NCBI GenBank assembly: GCA_958449715.1
Contig: CAUDIU010000103.1
Span: 1 to 5,448, forward strand
From: an uncultured Clostridium sp.
GTDB lineage: Bacteria > Cyanobacteriota > Vampirovibrionia > Gastranaerophilales > Gastranaerophilaceae
Length of the DNA stretch: 5,448 nt
Reading direction: 5' to 3'
Part shown: positions 1 through 4,100 of the stretch, piece after piece
Layout of the letters: each line of letters opens with the position of its first letter
Position numbering within the stretch: the stretch's first letter is position 1
The notes under the pieces: generated by a model
What the model was told of the DNA's origin: nothing
The model's input: the letters and a program-made list of their open reading frames with translations, nothing else
Database searches by the model: none
Program-made: the position numbers and the translations under genes

Positions 1-671
1 GAAAAGTGTTAGAAAAATTTGAAGATTTTGAAGGTGCAAAATTTAAACTTTTAAAAGCTTTAGAATATGAACCTGAAAACTTGGAAATTTTAGCATATTT
101 GGGGTTATGCTGTGCTTCAAGACAAGAAATAGATGAAGCTCAACCGATTTTAGAAAAAGTTTTGGAAAAAGATCCTGAAAATAAAATTGTAAAACAAGCA
201 TTGGGGATAATTTCATATGAAAAAGATGATATAGAAAAATCTATAGATCTTTTGAGGGCTGATGATGAAGATTCTGTAAATTCATACTATCTTGCAAAGT
301 GTTATGAAAAACTTAAAAATGATACAAAAGTAAAAGATTATTACGAAAACGCAATATTGCAGAACCCTAAGTATATTGCAGCTTTTACTGATTATGCAAA
401 ATATCTGATATCCCAAAATGATTACGCAGAAGCACAAAGGAAACTTCGTAAGGCTATAAAGGCAGATGAGAATAATTTAACGTTGTTAAATTTAATGTTT
501 TATGTGAGTTACATACTTGTCAAAGAAAACCTTTGTGAATATAATGTAAAAGAAACACTTTCCTTTGCGGAAAAAATTGAAAATATAAATAAAGATTTAT
601 TTGAATACCCTGAGCAAAAGGCTGAATTAGCAGCTATTTTGCAAAATAGTTCAGAAAGAGATTTAAATTGA
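1..671 (+). CDS. TPR-repeat protein, 5' end outside the window
   Basis: This is the C-terminal part of a tetratricopeptide-repeat protein; the frame is open to the left edge. A GTG at position 6 could serve as a start, but it falls inside a TPR helix and no ribosome-binding site is visible before it, so the true start is probably upstream. Counting from that GTG, about five TPR-like units of roughly 33 residues cover residues 1-157. Typical signals are A..LL.KALE..PEN near 10-24, AYLGLC near 30-35, A..ILEKVLEKDPEN near 45-58, YYLAKCYEKL near 94-103 and A...LRKAIKADEN near 142-156. A helical, repeat-poor tail follows to residue 221. TPRs form a scaffold for protein binding and imply no enzyme activity. 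No signal peptide or membrane segment is visible in this part. The stop codon overlaps the lysC start, so the two genes are probably co-transcribed. Which partner it binds cannot be told from sequence. Confidence 0.85.
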   Translation, partial: KVLEKFEDFEGAKFKLLKALEYEPENLEILAYLGLCCASRQEIDEAQPILEKVLEKDPENKIVKQALGIISYEKDDIEKSIDLLRADDEDSVNSYYLAKCYEKLKNDTKVKDYYENAILQNPKYIAAFTDYAKYLISQNDYAEAQRKLRKAIKADENNLTLLNLMFYVSYILVKENLCEYNVKETLSFAEKIENINKDLFEYPEQKAELAAILQNSSERDLN

Positions 672-1936
672 GAAAAATTATTGTACAAAAATTCGGCGGA
701 ACCTCAGTAGCTGATACAGAAAAAATAAAAAATGTTGCAAAAACTGTAATTAGGGAAAAAGAAAACGGAAATGATGTCGTAGTTGTAGTTTCTGCAATGG
801 GTCATACAACAGATTATCTTGTTAAAATGGCTAAAGATTTAAGTCCTAATCCATCAGGGCGTGAAATGGATATGCTTTTATCTACAGGTGAAGGGGTATC
901 AATTGCTCTTTTGGCAATGGCAATTCAAGCTCAAGGCTATGATGCAATAAGTTTTAATGCTATGCAAATTGGTATTATGACTGAAAATATTCATTCAAAA
1001 GCTCGAATTATAGATATAAAAACAGAAAAACTAAAAGAAAATTTGAAACAGGGTAAAATTATTGTAGTTGCTGGTTTTCAAGGTGTTACTGAAGATGGAG
1101 AAATTACAACTCTTGGAAGAGGTGGCTCTGATACCTCAGCAGTAGCCCTAGCAGCAGCATTAAATGCAGAAAGATGTGATATTTATACAGATGTTGAAGG
1201 TGTTTATACAACTGATCCTCGTGTAGTTCCAAATGCTTCAAGATTAGATGAAATTTCATATGAAGAAATGCTTGAATTAGCACATGCAGGAGCTAATGTA
1301 TTACATCCAAGAAGTGTTGAAACAGCAAAACAATTTAATGTTCCAATGCGAGTAAGAAGCAGTTTTAAATTAGATAATTTAGGTACCTTAATATTAGGAG
1401 TTGATAAAATGGAAATTTATAAACCGGTAGCTGGTGTTGCAGCTGATTTATCTCAGGCAAGAATTGTAGTTTGTGATGTCCCTGATAAACCAGGTGTTGC
1501 AGCTAAACTGTTTAGCAAATTAGCAAAAGAAAATATTTCTGTTGATATGATTATTCAATCATATGCAAGAAAAGTATCAAATACTAATGATATTGCATTT
1601 ACAGTTGATGCTTCTGATTTACCTAAAACAGTAGAAGCTTTGGAAGCTCTAAAAACTGAAATAGGTGCAACTGGTGATATTCAAGTAGATGAAAATATTG
1701 CAAAAGTATCAATAGTTGGTGCTGGTATGATTGACAGACCTGGTGTTGCTTCTACTATGTTTGAAACTTTAGCAGAACAAGGAATAAATATTAGAATGAT
1801 ATCTACAAGTGAAATTAAAATTAGTTGTCTTGTAGATAAAGATCAAGCACAAAAAGCAGTTAAAGCATTACATGAAGTGTTTGAATTGGAAAGCTCTGAA
1901 ATTGCTGAAGTGAAAGGTGATTTGCCAAATATCTAA
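668..1936 (+). CDS. lysC: Aspartate kinase (aspartokinase), two ACT domains
   Basis: This cytoplasmic enzyme phosphorylates L-aspartate with ATP to 4-phospho-aspartate, the first step towards lysine/diaminopimelate, threonine and methionine. The protein has 422 residues, a normal length for a monofunctional aspartokinase. The kinase domain (about 1-245) has the KFGGTSV motif at residues 8-14, STGEGVS near 72-78, the nucleotide-binding LGRGGSDTSA at 149-158, then YTDVEGVYTTDPR and HAGANVLHPRSVE. Two ACT domains follow, from about residue 262 to the end, with PDKPGVAAKLF and later IDRPGVASTMF and STSEIKISCLV; such domains bind feedback inhibitors (lysine and/or threonine), but which one is not decided here. 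The start is TTG. An in-frame TAG at 647-649 and the absence of ATG or GTG before KFGGTSV force this choice. AGAAAGAG at 653-660 may be the ribosome-binding site. The TTG shares TTGA with the upstream TPR stop. No lysine riboswitch can lie directly upstream, because that sequence is coding. Confidence 0.97.
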   Translation: MRKIIVQKFGGTSVADTEKIKNVAKTVIREKENGNDVVVVVSAMGHTTDYLVKMAKDLSPNPSGREMDMLLSTGEGVSIALLAMAIQAQGYDAISFNAMQIGIMTENIHSKARIIDIKTEKLKENLKQGKIIVVAGFQGVTEDGEITTLGRGGSDTSAVALAAALNAERCDIYTDVEGVYTTDPRVVPNASRLDEISYEEMLELAHAGANVLHPRSVETAKQFNVPMRVRSSFKLDNLGTLILGVDKMEIYKPVAGVAADLSQARIVVCDVPDKPGVAAKLFSKLAKENISVDMIIQSYARKVSNTNDIAFTVDASDLPKTVEALEALKTEIGATGDIQVDENIAKVSIVGAGMIDRPGVASTMFETLAEQGINIRMISTSEIKISCLVDKDQAQKAVKALHEVFELESSEIAEVKGDLPNI

Positions 1937-1961
1937 TCTTTAGTAAATTGATATTATTATT

Positions 1962-1995
1962 AAAAAGGACTGTATTTAATACAGTCCTTTTTTTA
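1962..1995 (+). terminator. Intrinsic terminator after lysC
   Basis: A perfect 14-bp inverted repeat (1962-1975 with 1979-1992, core GGACTGTAT / ATACAGTCC) is followed by a run of seven T at 1988-1994. It starts 25 bases after the lysC stop. The A-run on the left arm means it could also act on minus-strand transcripts, although no minus-strand gene is seen to its right. Confidence 0.93.
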
Positions 1996-2234
1996 CTTTA
2001 AATAAATAAAAAAAAAGGAGCTCAAATCTCTGTATGTACAGAGTGTAAGCCCCGTTGGAATTAAGAATAGCTGGAAGTATGAAAAAGATTTAATGATTAT
2101 ATTTAACAGAATAAGTGTCATTTTTACAATTACCTATTAGTCTAATATGAAAAATCCAGTTGTACTATATCTAATTTTTGTATATTACCCATGCTTCTAT
2201 ATTTAATCTGATAGCCATAAATAATTCTTATTTG

Positions 2235-2259
2235 ATTAAGTGTAAACGTTGCACTTAAT
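2235..2259 (+). repeat. Hairpin in the non-coding interval
   Basis: This is an inverted repeat ATTAAGTG...CACTTAAT (2235-2242 with 2252-2259). It extends inward by a G-U and two A-U pairs to 11 bp around an ACG loop. It lies two bases upstream of the terminator-like hairpin at 2261-2289. It could be part of a structured RNA or a protein-binding palindrome; the sequence does not decide. Confidence 0.5.
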
Positions 2260-2260
2260 G

Positions 2261-2296
2261 TTGAAACCCTTGTATATCAAAGGTTTTAATTTTCTT
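2261..2296 (+). terminator. Candidate orphan intrinsic terminator
   Basis: An 8-bp stem (2261-2268 with 2282-2289, including one G-U pair), a C/A mismatch and three more pairs enclose the loop TATAT. The stem is followed at once by TTTTCTT (2290-2296). The stem is AT-rich and the T-run is interrupted, so this is weaker than the lysC terminator. No protein gene lies between the two terminators. Confidence 0.45.
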
Positions 2297-2317
2297 AATA
2301 AAACTTTATGGTAGGGG

Positions 2318-2346
2318 TTGACAAAATATTTTTTATAGTTTATAGT
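2318..2346 (+). promoter_or_regulatory. Strong sigma-70-type promoter for the 95-aa gene
   Basis: A perfect -35 box TTGACA (2318-2323), a 17-bp AT-rich spacer and the -10 box TATAGT (2341-2346, five of six consensus bases) predict transcription starting near 2353. The leader would be about 60 bases. This is the closest match to consensus in the window, so the downstream small gene is probably well expressed under the housekeeping sigma factor. Confidence 0.85.
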
Positions 2347-2360
2347 AAAAGTGTTAAATG

Positions 2361-2405
2361 AAGTGTTCAAAAAACACTTAATAAGAAAAACCTCACGAGA
2401 GGAGG
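2361..2405 (+). promoter_or_regulatory. Structured leader with Shine-Dalgarno and anti-SD
   Basis: The leader holds a 7-bp hairpin AAGTGTT-CAAAA-AACACTT (2361-2379). A second AAGTGTT-like copy at 2348-2355 could pair with the same right arm instead. CCTC at 2391-2394 can pair with GAGG at 2399-2402, making a small stem with an ACGA loop, or alternatively with GAGG at 2402-2405. The second pairing would cover the Shine-Dalgarno AGGAGG (2400-2405), which sits six bases before the ATG at 2412. The Shine-Dalgarno is certain enough to fix the start; a regulatory role for the pairing is inference. Confidence 0.55.
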
Positions 2406-2411
2406 AAGAAA

Positions 2412-2699
2412 ATGATAACAGTAAATCCAGTAAAATTTAATACAGTAAAACCTATCTCTTTTGGAGAAGGTAATCTTAATAACCTAACCCCAAATGTAGC
2501 GATTTTATCACTACAAAACCCAAATGCGAAAATCAATTTCGAAAATGATTTGAATCGTACTCAAAAAGCAGATATGGTTCAAAATCCGAATATGTTAAAC
2601 GCTTTAGGCGCTAAACTTCGCAAGACTTATAATATACTATTTTCACCTGATTATGATAGAGCAAGCAAAAGTCCAAAACATATTTCATTCTTAGGTTAA
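2412..2699 (+). CDS. Small Asn-rich protein with ISFG-type motifs, function unknown
   Basis: This 95-residue protein does not belong to any family I recognise. The ATG start is well supported by AGGAGG six bases upstream and a consensus promoter about 70 bases upstream. It is polar and rich in Asn, Lys and Pro, without a signal peptide, membrane segment or cysteine. Two related short motifs mark its ends: PISFGEG at residues 14-20, and HISFLG as the last six residues (90-95). The middle contains Asn-Pro repeats (NPV at 5-7, QNPNAK at 35-40, QNPNML at 57-62) and a basic helix-like stretch near 61-73. It stands alone, with its own promoter and no co-directional gene closely coupled. From memory, short proteins with N-terminal ISFG/FG-like motifs are common in Gastranaerophilales and uncharacterised; I could not verify this. 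The gene looks real, but its function is open. Confidence 0.75.
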   Translation: MITVNPVKFNTVKPISFGEGNLNNLTPNVAILSLQNPNAKINFENDLNRTQKADMVQNPNMLNALGAKLRKTYNILFSPDYDRASKSPKHISFLG

Positions 2700-2792
2700 T
2701 GAAATAAGACGATTGCCTGTTCTACACTTACCCCACCCCAAAACTTACTACATAAATATAAACATGTTGCTAAGTATTTATTTTATAACTTG

Positions 2793-2827
2793 ATATATCC
2801 TTTCTGTATAAAACAGAAAGGATATAT
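2793..2827 (+). promoter_or_regulatory. Perfect 15-bp inverted repeat covering the rhodanese RBS
   Basis: Bases 2793-2807 and 2813-2827 are perfectly complementary (core CCTTTCTGT / ACAGAAAGG) around the loop ATAAA. The right arm contains AAAGGA (2818-2822 and flanking), the only plausible Shine-Dalgarno for the ATG at 2833. If the hairpin forms in the mRNA, the ribosome-binding site is hidden. No T-run follows it on either strand, so it does not look like a classical terminator. As DNA it could also be an operator for a dimeric repressor. The possible -10 TATAAC at 2784-2789 would start transcription right at the hairpin's left edge, but no matching -35 was found. Confidence 0.7.
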
Positions 2828-2832
2828 TATTT

Positions 2833-3216
2833 ATGAATGAAAAAATTAAAGAAATTCGCATTGATACTCAAAGGGCTCAATGCTTTTTTCAAGAACTTTT
2901 AGCTTATACTCTTGGTCCTATTGAATTAAAAGATTTAATAGATGAGGGAAAAGTTAATTTGGTTGATGTAAGACGTCTTGAAGATTATGAAGTTTCCCAT
3001 ATACCTGGGGCAATTTCAATTCCCAAAGAAGAATTGGCTGATAATACAAATAAGTTATCAAAAGAAGAAATAACTGTAGTTTATTGTTATAATGAACAAT
3101 GTCATTTAGGAATTGAAGCTTGTTTAATTTTAGCAGAATATGGTTATCCTGTAATGCTTTTAGAGGGTGGCTTTAAATCTTGGGTAGAGGACTTTAGATT
3201 CGCAACAACTAATTAG
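2833..3216 (+). CDS. Single-domain rhodanese-like protein
   Basis: This 127-residue cytoplasmic protein has one rhodanese domain from about residue 28 to 118. Rhodaneses carry a persulfide sulfur on an active-site cysteine and pass it to thiol or other acceptors; the physiological partner here is unknown. Family signals are VNLVDVRRLEDYEVSHIPGA at 41-60, VVYCYN at 82-87, and LLEGGFKSW at 109-117. Cys85 sits at the expected catalytic position after the VVY strand. The usual active-site Arg five residues later is replaced by Cys90 (C85-Y-N-E-Q-C90-H). This resembles the CxxxxCN-type loop of some rhodanese subfamilies as I recall them. A helical N-terminal extension of about 27 residues with one cysteine (Cys17) precedes the domain. 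The start is the first ATG after the RBS-containing hairpin. The gene appears monocistronic, with its own terminator at its stop codon. Confidence 0.9.
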   Translation: MNEKIKEIRIDTQRAQCFFQELLAYTLGPIELKDLIDEGKVNLVDVRRLEDYEVSHIPGAISIPKEELADNTNKLSKEEITVVYCYNEQCHLGIEACLILAEYGYPVMLLEGGFKSWVEDFRFATTN

Positions 3217-3241
3217 GATAGTTAAAACTATCCTAATTTTT
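3211..3241 (+). terminator. Terminator overlapping the rhodanese stop codon
   Basis: A 12-bp perfect stem (3211-3222 with 3227-3238, core AATTAGGATAGT / ACTATCCTAATT) with a four-base loop starts inside the last rhodanese codons. It contains the TAG stop and ends in a T-run (3237-3241). It lies between two converging genes. The minus-strand gene stops at 3240, so the same stem could serve that transcript too, although its T-run in that direction is poor. Confidence 0.85.
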
Positions 3242-3941
3242 ATATATTTGCACCACCGTCATTTTTAATTTTATCTATGACGTTTTTGCTTCCTTCTTTA
3301 GATTTTGCAAGTTCAAGAGCAAATGATGTTGCCTCTTGGTCTCTTGCAATTGCTTCTTTTAGTCCGGTCATTTCATCAAGATTAAGATTTGAGAAAACAG
3401 TGCTGTTTGAATTCAGAGATATTTTAAATATTTTTTGTGATATAAAGTCAAATCCGGGTAATCCCATATTTAGGGCATACCATTTGTAAAATTGATGAGC
3501 CATGTAATATGGGTCAATTTGTCCATTTCTCATAATAAACATAGGTTTTGATTTTAGAGAAAAACCTGAATTTGTTATTATATTAATATATAAAGCTTCT
3601 ATTCCTTCGAGTTCAGTAATAAGTCCTTCTTCTTCTTTTATAACAGCTAATATTTTATCTGCATTATCTATTTTTATTACTTTTGTTCCTTTGCTTTCAA
3701 TAAAGTTTAAAAGCTTTGTTGGGTCATTATTACAGGATCTAATGATATCAGTAACATTTTTCTTTACTAATTCTTTACTTTTTTCTGTTTCTGCATTAAA
3801 AGTGACGGTAACATCTTTAGATACAATGGTTTTAGTTGTTTTATTAGAACTAGAATTTTTAAGATGTTTGCTTAATTTTTTAGATAAAGCTTTTTCTTGT
3901 TTTTCTAAAAAGTAATATATAATTTGTTGAAAAATATTCAT
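3240..3941 (-). CDS. Conserved-looking protein of unknown function, 233 aa
   Basis: I do not recognise the family. The protein has a short aromatic N-terminal helix (IIYYFLEK at 7-14). A strongly basic Ser/Lys/Asn stretch follows at about 16-38, then a mixed alpha/beta region. An aromatic segment at 134-165 looks like the conserved core: MFIMRNGQIDPYY, then HQFYKWYALNMGLPGFD. The C-terminus is helical with many Lys, Glu and Ala residues. There is one cysteine (Cys70), no clear signal peptide and no long membrane segment. The full open frame, running with compositionally normal protein to a stop next to a terminator, supports a real gene over the shorter frames on the opposite strand. No Shine-Dalgarno is visible before the ATG. 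A TATACT box lies six bases upstream (3948-3953 on the plus-strand numbering), so a leaderless transcript is conceivable. It diverges from adhE, with 159 bases between them. Confidence 0.75.
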   Translation of the reverse strand: MNIFQQIIYYFLEKQEKALSKKLSKHLKNSSSNKTTKTIVSKDVTVTFNAETEKSKELVKKNVTDIIRSCNNDPTKLLNFIESKGTKVIKIDNADKILAVIKEEEGLITELEGIEALYINIITNSGFSLKSKPMFIMRNGQIDPYYMAHQFYKWYALNMGLPGFDFISQKIFKISLNSNSTVFSNLNLDEMTGLKEAIARDQEATSFALELAKSKEGSKNVIDKIKNDGGANI

Positions 3942-4027
3942 ATTAAAAGTATATCTTACTTTATAATTAAGTCTTTCATCTAAATAAATGAAATATTAAA
4001 TTTGTATAAAGATTGTAAAAAATACAC

Positions 4028-4061
4028 TTGCTTTTGAAATAATTTTATTTTATAATATAAT
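4028..4061 (+). promoter_or_regulatory. adhE promoter, two overlapping registers
   Basis: Two overlapping perfect -10 boxes TATAAT lie at 4051-4056 and 4056-4061. The first pairs with TTGCTT (4028-4033) at 17 bp. The second pairs with TTGAAA (4034-4039) at 16 bp. Either gives a start within about 4063-4069, a leader of roughly 35 bases, and an AGGAG ribosome-binding site at 4086-4090. Both registers are plausible and the sequence does not choose between them. Confidence 0.8.
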
Positions 4062-4079
4062 TGTGAAATAAATCACGAA
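4061..4079 (+). promoter_or_regulatory. Putative Rex- or CRP/FNR-family operator of adhE
   Basis: TTGTGAAATAAATCACGAA is an imperfect inverted repeat, TTGTGA / TCACGA (five of six positions symmetric) around a six-base centre. It resembles the Rex consensus TTGTGAA-N4-TTCACAA, with two mismatches in the right half. It also resembles the CRP half-sites TGTGA-N6-TCACA, with one mismatch. It overlaps the second -10 box and the predicted transcription start, where a bound protein would block initiation. This fits a Rex-type repressor, and adhE is a known target of Rex in fermentative bacteria. The regulator itself is not in this window. Confidence 0.55.
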
Positions 4080-4100
4080 TAAAATAGGAGATATAAATTT

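Larger units (their letters stand above)
1996..2317. other. Non-coding interval, possible structured small RNA
   Basis: I find no credible protein gene here on either strand. The longest ATG frames noticed are about 15 codons and lack ribosome-binding sites. What can be seen is secondary structure. There is a 6-bp hairpin CTCTGT-ATGT-ACAGAG at 2028-2043. A long-range 9-bp helix can form between 2067-2075 and 2155-2163 (with G-U pairs). A competing 7-bp helix joins 2062-2068 to 2224-2230. Two adjacent strong hairpins lie at 2235-2289. Because lysC already terminates at 1995, a second terminator-like structure at 2261-2296 has no known gene to serve. A small RNA of up to about 280 bases is therefore possible, but I could not find a convincing promoter for it. 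It does not match the consensus I remember for 6S, tmRNA, SRP RNA, RNase P RNA or common riboswitches. Confidence 0.35.

Noticed and set aside
600..668. A lysine riboswitch controlling lysC
   Set aside because: The sequence directly upstream of lysC is TPR coding sequence that overlaps its start, leaving no room for a leader.
890..905. Gly instead of the common Gln in the STGE(Q)VS segment of aspartate kinase
   Set aside because: This position varies among aspartokinases, whereas the conserved Gly-Glu before it is present, so no loss of function is implied.
1948..1976. TTGATA with TGTATT at 17 bp as a promoter for a small RNA
   Set aside because: The -10 match is poor and it lies inside the lysC terminator stem.
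2093..2218. Very short frames of about 15 codons in the non-coding interval (plus strand from 2093, minus strand from 2218)
   Set aside because: They have no ribosome-binding site and no recognisable product, and such lengths are expected by chance in this AT-rich sequence.
1996..2300. 6S RNA, tmRNA, SRP RNA, RNase P RNA or a known riboswitch in the interval
   Set aside because: None of the conserved cores I know for these RNAs can be found. Only generic hairpins are visible, so I left it as a possible unnamed RNA.
2793..2827. The 15-bp inverted repeat as the terminator of the 95-aa gene
   Set aside because: No T-run follows the stem on either strand, and the right arm holds the next gene's ribosome-binding site. 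A regulatory role fits better, though partial termination is not excluded.
3277..3915. Two plus-strand open frames of 70 and 74 codons (3277-3489 and 3691-3915)
   Set aside because: Both are opposite the 233-residue minus-strand gene. Their Phe/Leu/Ser-rich products are typical of antisense reading of an AT-rich, Lys/Glu/Asn-rich gene.
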